Source of the DNA: Streptomyces glaucescens
GTDB lineage: Bacteria > Actinomycetota > Actinomycetes > Streptomycetales > Streptomycetaceae
Direction of reading: 5' to 3'
NCBI RefSeq assembly: GCF_002154375.1
Contig: NZ_MUND01000196.1
Span: 1-50,494 of the forward strand
DNA: 50,494 bases
Of the stretch, positions 1 through 10,587 are shown in pieces (the first letter of the stretch is position 1; each line of letters begins with the position of its first letter). The translations under genes were made by a program, and so were the position numbers. The notes beneath the pieces were generated by a model that had not been told where the DNA came from, did not search any database, and saw only the letters and a list, made by a program, of their open reading frames with translations.

Positions 1-862
1 CGGCGGGGCCGGCCGGGCCGGTCACCGCGTGAGCGGGCGCCTGCGTGTCCCCGGCCGCGTACCGCTCCGCGTCGCCGGCCGCCTGCGCGTCCCCGTCCCC
101 TCCTCCGTCCCCGTCCTCGTCCGCCTCCGGCTCCGGAACCTCCCGCCGCAGCGGCCCGGCCAGTCCCGGAATCCGGCGGCACAGTTCGCCGAGGGGGTCG
201 GCGCCGGGTACCAGCTGGAGCACCCGCCGGGCCTCGGCGTACCGCAGGGCGGGTACGAGGCCGGCGTTCAGCAGCGAGGACTTCCCGGCGCCCGAGGCGC
301 CCACGAGCATGACGAGACCACCGGTCCCGCCCTCCTCCACCGCGCACAGCTGGTCGATGAGCGCCTCGGTGCTGCGCTCGCGGCCGAAGAACCAGCGGGC
401 GTCCTCCTGCCGGTAGGCGGCCAGGCCCCGGTAGGGGCAGACCCCGGCGGGGAGGGGCTGCTCCGCCTCCTCCGCCTTCGGGGCGTCCTCCGGCCGATCG
501 GTGACCGGTACGGCCACCGCCCGCTCCCACAGCCGCTGCCAGTCGGCCAGGTCGTACAGGCCGGGGCTCACCGGAACGGCCCGGATCCGGCGGGCCTGCG
601 GGATCAGCACCTGGAGCACGGCCGCGAGGGCTGCGAACTGCGCGGGCACGTTCTTCGCCCGCCGCCAGTCGCTGATCCGCTGCGCGGAGACCCGTACGGG
701 GCGCCCCCGCTCGTCGATCCGTTCCAGCCGGACGACCGCCTCGGACACTCGCTTCAAGGGCGGGTTGCCGGCCTCCTTGTACAGCAGCGCGAGCCGTTCA
801 GCGAAGGCTGTGCGTGCCCCCGAGTCGCAGCCCAAGGCCTCCACCCCCTGCTTCCGCGGCAC
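1..862 (-). CDS. nSTAND-type regulatory ATPase, N-terminal part (3' end beyond window)
   Basis: The reading frame runs leftward off the window edge, so only the first ~287 residues are visible. Residues ~10-85 (FAERLALLYKEAG ... QRISDWRRAKNVPAQF) look like the helix-turn-helix-like N-terminal module found on Streptomyces WD40/nSTAND proteins. A linker follows, then the nSTAND entry motif CPYRGLAAY ... WFFGRE and a P-loop, VGASGAGKSSLLNAGL (Walker A GASGAGKS). Beyond it is a Gly/Asp-rich acidic insertion. Such proteins are thought to act as NTP-driven switches, usually with a C-terminal beta-propeller that would lie outside the window. The start is uncertain: GTG at 862 gives MPRKQG..., and an in-frame GTG at 844 is the alternative. 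Neither has a clear ribosome binding site. Family assignment is firm; function is unknown. Confidence 0.82.
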   Translation of the reverse strand, partial: MPRKQGVEALGCDSGARTAFAERLALLYKEAGNPPLKRVSEAVVRLERIDERGRPVRVSAQRISDWRRAKNVPAQFAALAAVLQVLIPQARRIRAVPVSPGLYDLADWQRLWERAVAVPVTDRPEDAPKAEEAEQPLPAGVCPYRGLAAYRQEDARWFFGRERSTEALIDQLCAVEEGGTGGLVMLVGASGAGKSSLLNAGLVPALRYAEARRVLQLVPGADPLGELCRRIPGLAGPLRREVPEPEADEDGDGGGDGDAQAAGDAERYAAGDTQAPAHAVTGPAGPA

Positions 863-1022
863 TGGACATCCGGTCCGGAAAACTCACTCTATATGTCTGA
901 CCTGCGACTTAGCCCTGTTCCGGGCGCCGGAACCTCCTCCTCCCGGGCCTTGAATGGCAGGATCACGACCGGATCCGAAACGGTAGCCACTCGGCCACGC
1001 AGCGCTAGCTCGACACCCGAAC

Positions 1023-1064
1023 GTCCGGTACCGGTCCCCACGAGGGGAGGGACCGGTGCCGGAC
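1023..1064. terminator. 16-bp hairpin, candidate terminator
   Basis: Arms 1023-1038 (GTCCGGTACCGGTCCC) and 1049-1064 pair with one mismatch around a 10-nt loop. It lies in the gene-free 863-1171 stretch, downstream of the DUF4287 gene and upstream of the nSTAND gene, both on the minus strand. There is no T-run, which is usual for Streptomyces terminators. I see nothing else convincing in this gap; the open frames crossing it lack Streptomyces codon bias. Confidence 0.5.
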
Positions 1065-1171
1065 GAATGTCCGAGTTTCCTCTGATCTCCGGTGGCTTCC
1101 GGCATGGTCTCCGAAGGGCCGGTTTCCCCCGAGGGGGTGGTCTTCAACCCGCCGCTCCGCACCGGATGTCT

Positions 1172-1381
1172 CTAGAGCCCTTCGGCGAGAGTGTGCGCGA
1201 CGAGCGCGTTGGCATGGCCGTGCCCGAGGCCGTGCTCGGTCTTGAGCATGCCGACGAGCTCCATGTGGCGCGTCAGCCCGGACGAGCGGATGATCTCCTT
1301 CCACTCGGCGATCGGACGGCCGTACTTCTTCTCGATGGAGGGGAAGTAGCTGGCGGGGCCCTTCACTGCGGCTGCGGTCAT
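1172..1381 (-). CDS. DUF4287 domain protein
   Basis: A 69-residue protein (MTAAAVKGPASYFPSIEKK...). It carries the DUF4287 pattern of an aromatic/Pro segment (SYFPSIEKKYGRPIAEW), then RHMELVGMLKTEHGLGHGHANALV. Members are short soluble actinobacterial proteins of unknown role, sometimes fused to DUF5655. The frame stays open upstream to an ATG at 1444, adding a Thr/Ala-rich stretch. ATG 1381 is chosen because family similarity begins just after it, but no strong ribosome binding site decides the matter. It is followed 163 nt downstream in the frame's 5' direction by the UvrA-like gene, also on the minus strand. Confidence 0.75.
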   Translation of the reverse strand: MTAAAVKGPASYFPSIEKKYGRPIAEWKEIIRSSGLTRHMELVGMLKTEHGLGHGHANALVAHTLAEGL

Positions 1382-1544
1382 GATGCTGCGTCCCATCTGT
1401 GCGCGGAGCGACGTCATCGCTGTCGTCGCCGTGGTCACTGTCATCGACGTCGTCGCTGTTCATGACCGTCCGCCGGGACCGGAGTCATCGCCGCCGGGGT
1501 GTGCGCCACGTCACACCCCGGCAGGCGTCCTGCTCCACAGGTGC

Positions 1545-3941
<2,397 letters not shown>

Positions 3942-3994
3942 CGGATCTCCAAGCGGGGGGCGGCGGGCTGCATTATGAGGCGACGCGGGCGGAC

Positions 3995-4411
3995 TCACCC
4001 ACTCCGCCGCTGCGTGAACCGCAGCATGTTGCCCGCGGGGTCGCGGAAGGCGCAGTCACGCACCCCGTACGGCTGGTCGACCGGCTCCTGCAGCACCTCG
4101 GCACCCGAGGCCCGGACGCGCTCGAAGGTCGCGTCGCAGTCCTCGGTCGAGAAGATCACCCCGCGCAACAGGCCCTTGGCCAGCAGCTCCGCCATGGCCT
4201 GCCGGTCCGCGTCGGAGGCGTTCGGATCGGCGACCGGCGGCTCCAGCACGATCTCCACACCGGGCTGCTCCGGCGACCCGACGGTCACCCACCGCATTCC
4301 CTCGAACGACACGTCGTTGCGTACCTCGAGGCCCAGCGCGTCACGGTAGAAGGCCAGCGCCTTGTCATGATCGTCCACGGCGATGAAGCACTGCGACAGC
4401 TTGATGTCCAT
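3995..4411 (-). CDS. VOC (glyoxalase/bleomycin-resistance fold) protein
   Basis: A 138-residue single VOC domain. It begins MDIKLSQCFIAVDDHDKALAFYRDALGL, the classic beta-alpha-beta start, and ends with the paired half (YGVRDCAFRDPAGNMLRF). Such proteins bind or modify small molecules, or act as glyoxalase or dioxygenase, using a metal held by His/Glu residues. ATG 4411 matches the domain edge; the longer open frame to 4513 encodes Arg/Pro-rich sequence without homology. It lies between the AraC-type gene (11-nt gap) and the UvrA-like gene (53-nt gap), all on the minus strand, so the three may be one operon. Confidence 0.88.
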   Translation of the reverse strand: MDIKLSQCFIAVDDHDKALAFYRDALGLEVRNDVSFEGMRWVTVGSPEQPGVEIVLEPPVADPNASDADRQAMAELLAKGLLRGVIFSTEDCDATFERVRASGAEVLQEPVDQPYGVRDCAFRDPAGNMLRFTQRRSG

Positions 4412-4421
4412 GCCGCACACG

Positions 4422-4844
4422 CTACGACCGGGCGCCGCCCTTCGCTTCTCCGTTCCTGACCGGTCGCGTGAAGACCTTGGCGACGCAGGCCGGAATGTCC
4501 GCGCCCTCCTCATGGGCCCGCGCCCGGTAGGCGCTCGGGCTCTCGCCCACCAGCTCGGTGAACCGCGAACTGAACGACCCCAGCGAGGTACACCCCACCG
4601 CGAAGCAGACCTCGGTCACCGACAGATCCCCACGCCGCAGCAACGCCTTGGCCCGCTCGATCCGCCGCGTCATCAGATAGCTGTACGGCGTCTCCCCGAA
4701 CGCGGCCCGGAAGCTGCGCGAGAAGTGCCCCGCCGACATGTGCGCCGCCCGCGCCAGCGCCGGCACGTCCAGCGGCTCCGCGTAATCACGGTCCATCCGG
4801 TCGCGCGCCCGCCGCAGCAGCACCAAATCAGAGAGCGACGTCAT
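4422..4844 (-). CDS. AraC-family helix-turn-helix regulator
   Basis: A 140-residue protein that is essentially a free-standing AraC/XylS DNA-binding domain. It has helix-turn-helix one (VPALARAAHMSAGHFSRSFRAAFGETP), the linker helix MTRRIERAKALLRRG, and helix-turn-helix two (SVTEVCFAVGCTSLGSFSSRF), closing with GESPSAYR. No effector-binding domain is present, which recalls SoxS/MarA-size members. ATG 4844 (MTSLSDLV) is the likely start. Stop codon and VOC start are 11 nt apart, so it probably controls its own operon with the VOC and UvrA-like genes; that is inference. Confidence 0.9.
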   Translation of the reverse strand: MTSLSDLVLLRRARDRMDRDYAEPLDVPALARAAHMSAGHFSRSFRAAFGETPYSYLMTRRIERAKALLRRGDLSVTEVCFAVGCTSLGSFSSRFTELVGESPSAYRARAHEEGADIPACVAKVFTRPVRNGEAKGGARS

Positions 4845-4878
4845 GGCACCAGCATGGCAGGCCCGCGACACCGTCCGC

Positions 4879-5040
4879 TCAGGGACTGATGCTGTCCAGG
4901 AAGTTCCCCACGGCCTCGACGACCCGGTTCTTCCGCCGATGCGCCTTGCTGCAGTACCGCCGCGTCCGCCACCGCCGCACCTGCACCACCGGCACCCCAC
5001 ACCACTGACACGGCACCGTCCGCCGAGATCCCCCGCTCAT
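4879..5040 (-). CDS. Small zinc-finger-like protein (53 residues)
   Basis: Starts at ATG 5040 (MSGGSRRTVPCQWCG) and encodes a basic 53-residue protein. A CxxC pair (CQWCG) is followed about 15 residues later by RRYCSKAHRRK, giving four possible zinc ligands (Cys, Cys, Cys, His). Third codon positions are almost all G/C, supporting real coding. Similar tiny proteins are, as I recall, common in Streptomyces but have no assigned role. It lies 34 nt upstream of the AraC-type start on the same strand. Confidence 0.72.
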   Translation of the reverse strand: MSGGSRRTVPCQWCGVPVVQVRRWRTRRYCSKAHRRKNRVVEAVGNFLDSISP

Positions 5041-5102
5041 ACGGCCCACGGTAGCGGCATCCTCCCGCCCGCGGCCCCGGGGCGCACGACAGGGGACACA
5101 CG

Positions 5103-5140
5103 TCAGAAGGCCAACCGCGATCACGCGATTGGCCTTCTGA
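5103..5140 (-). terminator. Terminator hairpin after tRNA-Pro
   Basis: Arms TCAGAAGGCCAA (5103-5114) and TTGGCCTTCTGA (5129-5140) are perfect complements, and the loop contains a second CGCG/CGCG pairing. It starts 6 nt past the 3' end of the minus-strand tRNA gene, the expected place for its terminator. Confidence 0.75.
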
Positions 5141-5146
5141 TTGGCG

Positions 5147-5220
5147 TCGGGGTGGCGGGATTTGAACCCACGACCTCTTCGTCCCGAACGAAGCGCGCTG
5201 CCAAGCTGCGCTACACCCCG
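5147..5220 (-). tRNA. tRNA-Pro (anticodon CGG)
   Basis: Read on the minus strand, the gene begins CGGGGTGTAGCGCAGC and folds into a full cloverleaf. Acceptor arms CGGGGTG/CACCCCG pair with discriminator A. The D arm holds AGCTTGGCA. The anticodon stem CTTCG/CGAAG encloses loop TTCGGGA, placing CGG at positions 34-36 (codon CCG). The T arm GTGGGTTCAAATCCCGC is canonical. CCA is not encoded. A terminator hairpin follows. Confidence 0.97.
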
Positions 5221-5253
5221 GTGTCGCTGCTTTTCGCGGCGACGTCGTTTACT

Positions 5254-6042
5254 TTAGCCCACTGGCGGCTGGAGGCGAAATCCGGTTTTGGAGCGGTGCC
5301 GGATGGGGTTCGGGCGGGCGTGGTCGAGGGCCACGAGGAGGACGGCGAGGACGTAGAAGGAGAGGCCGAGGAGGAGGGCGTTGCCGAGGACGCCCTTGTA
5401 GCCGTGCGCCTCGACGTCCAGGAAGGGGTAGAGGTAGCGGCCCGGGGTGCCGGACAGGAGCAGTTCGCCGCGGGCGAAGGAGATCACCAGGTAGACGAGG
5501 GGGTAGAGGAGCCAGTTGGGGGCTTGGCGCAGGTGGAGGTGGCCGGGGGCGGTGAGGAACAGCCAGTCGAAGACCGCCGCCGCGGGTACCGCGGTGTGCA
5601 GGAGGTGGTGGGCCGCCGTGTGCCAGGCGGCCGGGGAGGCCGCGGCCGTGTCGATCATCGTGAACGGGGTCGCCGCGTCGGCCAGCAGCAGGTGGTAGAC
5701 CAGTCCGCTGATCGCCGTGTAGAGCAGTACCGCTCCGGTCAGGGCACCCGGCAGCGGGTGGCGGGCGGTCCAGGCGCGGCGGGCCGAGAGCAGCATGATC
5801 AGCGCCAGCAGGATGGCGCTCTGGACGGTGAAGTAGCCGAGGACCCGGAGCGGGCTGCCGAGCGCGAGGTGGATGGCCACGCCGGTGGCGGCGGCGAGGG
5901 CCGTCAGCAGGCGGAAGACGGCGGCCAGCGGACGGCGCGCGGGCGCCACCACCGCCCGGGCGGGGACGGGGGAGGGCAGCAGTGCGGTCATGCCCGGGAG
6001 CGCGGGGAGGTCCGGGATGTCCCTGGGTATCGGGGCTGTCAT
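5254..6042 (-). CDS. Pr6Pr-family integral membrane protein
   Basis: A 262-residue protein with about six hydrophobic segments (for example [49 protein letters not shown], and a last one [15 protein letters not shown]). Motifs are typical of the Pr6Pr/FAR-17a-like family: YFTVQSAI near the second segment and [17 protein letters not shown] in the middle. The biochemical role of the bacterial members is unknown. The start is taken as ATG 6042 (MTAPIPRD) with GAGGGG immediately upstream; an in-frame GTG at 6051 and an ATG at 6069 are alternatives. It lies alone between tRNA-Pro and the phosphoesterase gene, all on the minus strand. Confidence 0.85.
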   Translation of the reverse strand: MTAPIPRDIPDLPALPGMTALLPSPVPARAVVAPARRPLAAVFRLLTALAAATGVAIHLALGSPLRVLGYFTVQSAILLALIMLLSARRAWTARHPLPGALTGAVLLYTAISGLVYHLLLADAATPFTMIDTAAASPAAWHTAAHHLLHTAVPAAAVFDWLFLTAPGHLHLRQAPNWLLYPLVYLVISFARGELLLSGTPGRYLYPFLDVEAHGYKGVLGNALLLGLSFYVLAVLLVALDHARPNPIRHRSKTGFRLQPPVG

Positions 6043-6184
6043 GCCCCTCACGCTAAGGAAAAAGGGCAAAAGGGGCGATTCGGGTGGGCCGAGTGGGTTA
6101 ACCGGAGGTGGCCGGTCAGTCCGTCAGTTCAGTCGGATCGGTTTCCCGGCCCGCCGCCCCTGCCTCACCTGCTCCGCCCCGACC

Positions 6185-7114
6185 TCACCCCTTGCGTCCC
6201 ACCAGCGTCAGCAGCGTCGCCTCCGGCGGGCAGGCGAACCGTACCGGCGTGTAGCGGTTCGTCCCGCAGCCGGCCGACACGTGGAGATAGGCCGTACGGC
6301 CGTCCACGGTGTGCGTCGACAGGCCCTTCACACGGTCCGTGTCCAGGTCGCAGTTGGTGACCAGCGCGCCGTAGAAGGGGATGCAGAGCTGGCCGCCGTG
6401 GGTGTGCCCGGCCAGGACCAAGGGGTAGTCGTCGGCGGTGAACGCGTCCAGGACGCGCAGGTACGGGGCGTGGACGACACCCATGGAGAAGTCGGCCGTC
6501 TCCGACGGGCCGCCCGCGACCTGCGCGTACCGGTCCCGCTTGATGTGCGGGTCGTCCAGGCCCGTCAGCTCCACCGTCACCCCGTCGATCTTCAGCGTGC
6601 CGCGCGTGTTGGTGAGGTTCCGCCAGCCGGCCGCGTCGAAGCCGTCCCGCAGGTCCTCCCACGGGTTGTGGACCACTCCCACGGCGGGCGGGTTGCCGTT
6701 CAGGCCGTGGCGGCCCTGCATCTTCTCGACCAGATAGCGGGCGGGGTTGCGGAGCTTGGGGCCGTAGTAGTCGTTGGAGCCGAAGACGTACGCCCCCGGG
6801 AACTCCATCAGGGGGCCCAGCGCGTCCAGGGTCTCCGGCACGCCCTCCGGGTCGGACAGGTTGTCGCCCGTGTTGATCACGAAGTCGGGGCGCAGTCCGG
6901 CCAGCGAGCGCAGCCAGCGCTGCTTCTTGCGCTGCCCGCCGACCATGTGGATGTCGGAGACCTGGAGTACGCGCAGGGGACGCATGCCCGGGGGGAGGAC
7001 GGGGACGGTGACCCGTCGCAGGCGGAAGGAGCGGGCCTCGAAACCCGCCGAGTAGAGCAGTCCGGCGGCGCCAACCGCCGCGATTCCCAGGGGAACTCCG
7101 TATCGCGCGCGCAT
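6185..7114 (-). CDS. Membrane-anchored metallophosphoesterase
   Basis: A 309-residue calcineurin-like phosphoesterase. Residues ~8-25 form an N-terminal membrane anchor (GIAAVGAAGLLYSAGF). Metal-ligand motifs appear in order: DIH (VSDIHMVGG), GDN (INTGDN), GSND (the position usually held by GNH/GNHD), a His in VVHAP, and GHTHGGQ. Family members hydrolyse phosphodiesters or act on envelope lipids; the substrate here is unknown. As I recall, a similar gene adjoins ponA2/whiB4 in mycobacteria, matching its place next to the penicillin-binding protein here. It is transcribed divergently from the GatB/YqeY gene across about 100 nt. Confidence 0.93.
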   Translation of the reverse strand: MRARYGVPLGIAAVGAAGLLYSAGFEARSFRLRRVTVPVLPPGMRPLRVLQVSDIHMVGGQRKKQRWLRSLAGLRPDFVINTGDNLSDPEGVPETLDALGPLMEFPGAYVFGSNDYYGPKLRNPARYLVEKMQGRHGLNGNPPAVGVVHNPWEDLRDGFDAAGWRNLTNTRGTLKIDGVTVELTGLDDPHIKRDRYAQVAGGPSETADFSMGVVHAPYLRVLDAFTADDYPLVLAGHTHGGQLCIPFYGALVTNCDLDTDRVKGLSTHTVDGRTAYLHVSAGCGTNRYTPVRFACPPEATLLTLVGRKG

Positions 7115-7199
7115 GGCCCCATCGTGTCAGACCCGGCGCCCGGCCCGGACACGGGCGTCGGCGCCGTAAATGCGCGGGCGTCGATCCGTGTGCACCTGC

Positions 7200-7205
7200 G
7201 ACAAT
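7200..7205 (+). promoter_or_regulatory. Candidate -10 for a leaderless transcript
   Basis: GACAAT ends 7 nt before ATG 7213. With no ribosome binding site in between, the start codon would be at or near the transcript 5' end. The -35 region has no clear consensus. Confidence 0.4.
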
Positions 7206-7212
7206 CACCCCC

Positions 7213-7677
7213 ATGACCACGCTCAAGTCGAAGCTGCAGGAAGACCTCAACGCCGCGATCAAGGAGCGCGACGAGCTCCGCTCCTCGACGCTCCGGCTGA
7301 CGCTCGCCGCGATCACCAAGGAGGAGGTCGCGGGCAAGGAGAAGCGCGAGCTCTCCGACGACGAGGTGCTGAAGGTGATCACCCGGGAGGCGAAGAAGCG
7401 GCGGGAGGCCGCCGAGGCGTTCGCGCAGGGTGGTCGCGCCGAGCAGGCCGAGCGGGAGAAGGCGGAGGGCGAGGTCCTCGCCGAGTACCTGCCCAAGCAG
7501 CTCGGCGACGACGAGCTGAACCAGATCGTCGCCCAGGCCGTCGAGGAGGCCAAGGCCGCCGGTGCCGAGGGGCCGCGGGCCATGGGTGCCGTCATGAAGA
7601 TCGTGAACCCGAAGGTCGCGGGACAGGCCGAGGGCGGAAGGGTCGCCGCCGCGGTGAAGAAGTTCCTCGCCGGCTGA
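7213..7677 (+). CDS. GatB/YqeY domain protein
   Basis: A 154-residue helical protein matching YqeY end to end. It begins MTTLKSKLQEDLNAAIKERDE, with the conserved LRLTLAAI and VLKVITREAKKRREAAEAF, then YLPKQLGDDEL, GPRAMGAVMK and a C-terminal VKKFLAG. The domain resembles the tRNA-binding tail of the GatB amidotransferase subunit and is thought to contact tRNA; its cellular role is unsettled. No Shine-Dalgarno sequence precedes ATG 7213, consistent with a leaderless mRNA. The gene is monocistronic and convergent with the penicillin-binding protein gene across a strong hairpin. Confidence 0.93.
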   Translation: MTTLKSKLQEDLNAAIKERDELRSSTLRLTLAAITKEEVAGKEKRELSDDEVLKVITREAKKRREAAEAFAQGGRAEQAEREKAEGEVLAEYLPKQLGDDELNQIVAQAVEEAKAAGAEGPRAMGAVMKIVNPKVAGQAEGGRVAAAVKKFLAG

Positions 7678-7763
7678 CGGGCGACGGCTGACGGGCGACG
7701 GCCCAGGTTTGACGGCTGACGGCCGAAACCGGATCGGTCGATACGCGGACGCGGATCCGCGGA

Positions 7764-7813
7764 TACGACGGCGGGGGCGCCCCCTGGTGATGGGGGGCGC
7801 CCCCGCCGTCGTA
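7764..7813. terminator. Bidirectional terminator, 21-bp perfect hairpin
   Basis: Arms 7764-7784 and 7793-7813 are exact complements around an 8-nt loop (TGGTGATG). It lies between the convergent YqeY-like (ends 7677) and penicillin-binding protein (ends 7839) genes and can serve both. A further 12-bp palindrome, CGCGGATCCGCG, is at 7750-7761. Confidence 0.85.
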
Positions 7814-7838
7814 CGTGCGACCGGCCAGGCCGGACAGG

Positions 7839-10157
7839 TCACGGCCAGTTGCCGCCGTTGCCGTTCCCGTTGTTGCCGGCGTTGTCGTTGCCCTGGAACA
7901 GGCCCTCCGGGATGGAGAAGGTCGGGTCCGGCTCGGGGCCGCCGGTCGTGCCGCCGGTGACGAGGCCGCCGAACAGGCCGCCGTCGTTCCCGCCGTTGCC
8001 GTTTCCGTCTCCGTTGCCCCGGTCGTCGCCGTTGCCGTTGTCGTTGTCGCCGCGGTCCTCGTCACGGCCTTCGCCGCGGTCGCGCTCGGCGTCGGGGATG
8101 TCGACGATGTTGAAGGAGGGAGCCTCCCTGTTCGACAGCGCGCCGGTCATGGCGTCGCGCCAGATCGGGCCCGGCACCTCACCGCCGTAGACCTTGGGGT
8201 GCCAGCGGCCGCCGATGGTGATGTCGACCATCTTGACCTGCTGGCTGGCGCTGCCGACCCAGACCGCGCCGGACATGTTCGGGGTGTAGCCGACGAACCA
8301 GGCGTTCCTGCGCTCGTCCGTCGTACCCGTCTTGCCGGCGCTCTCGCGGCTGGTCAGACCGGCCTGCTGGCCGGTACCGGAGTCGACCACGCCGCGCAGC
8401 AGGGTGTTGACGGTGTCGGCGGTCTTCTCGGACACGGCCCGGGAGCAGGTCGACTTCGGCACTTCCAGGGACTTCTGCTTGTCGCCGATCTTCTGGGTGA
8501 TCGACTCGATCGCGATCGGCGTGCAGTACATGCCGCGGGCGGCGAACGCGGCGTACGCGGTGGCCATGGTCAGCGGGGAGATGCCCTTGGAGCCGAGGGA
8601 GATCGCCGGCACCTCCGGCAGCTTCTCGCCGTTGCCCTGCACCACGTTCAGCCCGTCGAGCGTCTTCATCACCGGGCACATGCCGATGTCGGAGATCATC
8701 TGGACGAAGTAGGTGTTGACCGACTTCGCCATCGCCTCCTTCAGACGGTACGGGCCGACCTCCGACTCGTCCTCGTTCTCGACGCGCGAGCCGTCCGTGT
8801 TGACCCACGGCTTCCCGTCACAGGTCTGTACGGGGCTCGGGTACTCCATGTCGTACGGCGACGAGTACTCCTGCGTCGGCGGGCGCCCCTGCTCCAGGGC
8901 CGCCGCGGCCACGAACGGCTTGAACGTCGACCCGGTCGGGAAGCCGAAGTTCGAGCCGCCCATGCCGTTGCCGACGTTGTAGTTGATCTCGGTCTCGTTG
9001 TCGCCGTAGCCGAAGGGCTTCGACTGGCCCATGCCGAGGATCTTGCCGGTGCCGGGCTCGACCAGGGTGACGGCCGCGGCGACCGAGTCCGACTTGTTGA
9101 CGTGCTGGGACAGCGAGTCCTGCACCGACTCCTGCGCCTGCGGGTCGAGGGTGGTGCGGATGGTCAGGCCGCCCTGGTTCCAGAGCTTGGCCCGCTCCTC
9201 CTTGGTCTCGCCGAAGACCGGGTCGTTGAGGAAGACCTTCTCGACGTACTTGCAGAAGAAGCTGGCGCCCTTGACCGCGGTGATGCAGCCGTTCTTCGGG
9301 CGGCTCACCTTGAGTTCCAGCGGGCTCTTCTGCGCCCGGGCGGCCTCCGCCTGCGAGATGTCGCCGACCTCGGCCATGCGCTGGAGGACGATGTTGCGCC
9401 GCTTGACGGCCTCCGCCTCGTCGTTCACCGGGTCGTACCGGCTCGGCGACTGGACGATGCCGGCGAGGAGGGCGGCCTCCTGGAGGTTGAGGTCCTTGGC
9501 GTGCTTCGAGAAGTACCGCTGGGAGGCGGCCTCGACGCCGTAGGCCTGCTGGCCGAAGAACGTGATGTTCAGGTAGTTCTCGAGGATCTTCTTCTTGCCC
9601 AGTTCCTCCTCGACCTGGATCGCGTACTTCAGCTCCTTGATCTTGCGGCCGAGGGTCTGCTGGGTGGCCTGCGCGACCTTCGTCGGGTCGTCGCCGGCCT
9701 CCTCCACGAAGACGTTCTTCACATACTGCTGGGTGAGCGTCGAGGCGCCTTCGGCGACGCCGCCGCTCTGTGCGTTCTTGTTGAGGGCGCGCAGGACGCC
9801 CTTCAGGTCGATCGCGCCGTGCTGATAGAAGCGGGCGTCCTCGATCGCGACGATCGCCTTCTGCATGTACGGCGAGATGTCCGTGAGGTCGACGACCGTG
9901 CGGTCGCGTGAGTAGACGGTCGCGATGCTGTCGCCCTGGGCGTCGAGGATCGTGGTGCGCTGACTGAGCGGCGGCGTCTTCAGGTTGGCGGGGATCTCGT
10001 CGAACCCCTCGACCGAACCCTTCGCCGCGAGCCCCAGCACCCCCACGGCGGGCAGCGCGATGCCGGCCATGACGGCTCCCGCGAGCACACTGACACCGAG
10101 GAACTTGGCGGCCTGCTGCGTAGGAGACAGGCCCCCGCCCGAGCGCTTCTTTGCCAT
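7839..10157 (-). CDS. Class A penicillin-binding protein (glycosyltransferase/transpeptidase)
   Basis: A 772-residue bifunctional peptidoglycan synthase. A short cytoplasmic start (MAKKRSGGG) precedes one membrane segment (LGVSVLAGAVMAGIAL). The GT51 domain has the catalytic-Glu motif EDARFYQHGAIDLKG, then GASTLTQQYVKN and RKIKELKYA. The transpeptidase domain has SxxK as STFK (Ser ~410), SVN (KSVNTYF) and KTGTT (~607). The C-terminal ~80 residues are Asp/Gly/Asn-rich low complexity (repeated NGNGG), probably wall-spanning; no PASTA domain is seen. It makes and crosslinks glycan strands outside the membrane. Its position next to wblA parallels ponA2-whiB4 in mycobacteria. The upstream -10 suggests a leaderless transcript. 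Confidence 0.96.
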   Translation of the reverse strand: MAKKRSGGGLSPTQQAAKFLGVSVLAGAVMAGIALPAVGVLGLAAKGSVEGFDEIPANLKTPPLSQRTTILDAQGDSIATVYSRDRTVVDLTDISPYMQKAIVAIEDARFYQHGAIDLKGVLRALNKNAQSGGVAEGASTLTQQYVKNVFVEEAGDDPTKVAQATQQTLGRKIKELKYAIQVEEELGKKKILENYLNITFFGQQAYGVEAASQRYFSKHAKDLNLQEAALLAGIVQSPSRYDPVNDEAEAVKRRNIVLQRMAEVGDISQAEAARAQKSPLELKVSRPKNGCITAVKGASFFCKYVEKVFLNDPVFGETKEERAKLWNQGGLTIRTTLDPQAQESVQDSLSQHVNKSDSVAAAVTLVEPGTGKILGMGQSKPFGYGDNETEINYNVGNGMGGSNFGFPTGSTFKPFVAAAALEQGRPPTQEYSSPYDMEYPSPVQTCDGKPWVNTDGSRVENEDESEVGPYRLKEAMAKSVNTYFVQMISDIGMCPVMKTLDGLNVVQGNGEKLPEVPAISLGSKGISPLTMATAYAAFAARGMYCTPIAIESITQKIGDKQKSLEVPKSTCSRAVSEKTADTVNTLLRGVVDSGTGQQAGLTSRESAGKTGTTDERRNAWFVGYTPNMSGAVWVGSASQQVKMVDITIGGRWHPKVYGGEVPGPIWRDAMTGALSNREAPSFNIVDIPDAERDRGEGRDEDRGDNDNGNGDDRGNGDGNGNGGNDGGLFGGLVTGGTTGGPEPDPTFSIPEGLFQGNDNAGNNGNGNGGNWP

Positions 10158-10163
10158 GAGGGC

Positions 10164-10169
10164 AGCCTA
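10164..10169 (-). promoter_or_regulatory. -10 box of the penicillin-binding protein gene
   Basis: On the minus strand TAGGCT (10169 to 10164) ends 6 nt before ATG 10157, matching Streptomyces TANNNT and predicting leaderless or near-leaderless mRNA. Confidence 0.5.
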
Positions 10170-10453
10170 CGTTCTCATTCGCCGGACACGCGTATATGCC
10201 TTGGCCTAAGCTGCTCTCGACTGTCACAGCAGTGGGGCCACGTATCAATACGTCCGGCGATGGCGAAACGTTCCCGGACTGGTCCGGCGACTTCTCGGAG
10301 CGCTGCCCGACGGTGTGTCGGGTGCGTGCCCGAATCCGCCTTGTGTGTCCCCTGCCGTCCGTTGTGGCGCAACTGAATCACCCCGGAATGCCGGGAATGC
10401 CGCGCATGTCGCAGGGTCACTCCCCCGGGTGATCTGCCGGTTGCGCATAGTCC

Positions 10454-10481
10454 GTTCGGGCCATTCAAGATTGGGCCCGAA
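10454..10481. promoter_or_regulatory. wblA upstream operator: AdpA-type site and inverted repeat
   Basis: On the minus strand 10463-10454 reads TGGCCCGAAC, an exact fit to the AdpA consensus TGGCSNGWWY. It is part of an 8-bp perfect inverted repeat, TTCGGGCC (10455-10462) and GGCCCGAA (10474-10481), with 11 nt between. The site is ~110-130 nt upstream of wblA, in a 430-nt gene-free region (10158-10587) that holds both divergent promoters. I see no other gene in that region. AdpA control of wblA homologues is reported in the literature as I recall; binding here is inferred. Confidence 0.5.
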
Positions 10482-10587
10482 GGGGGTGTTGCGCTGTGCC
10501 CACCTTCCGTAACGTCCTCAACTGGCGGCGGTGAATATGCCGCTGCCGCCGTGGGGGAGCCTCGATTCGGGAGAGGACGGCGCCGGT

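Noticed and set aside
884..1162. Possible 92-residue minus-strand protein
   Set aside because: No codon bias and crosses the hairpin at 1023-1064; kept as intergenic.
7815..9911. 698-codon plus-strand open frame
   Set aside because: Opposite strand of the penicillin-binding protein gene, which has all catalytic motifs.
10531..10587. 19-residue N-terminal extension of WblA
   Set aside because: Known WblA length is 112 residues and the ribosome binding site precedes 10588.
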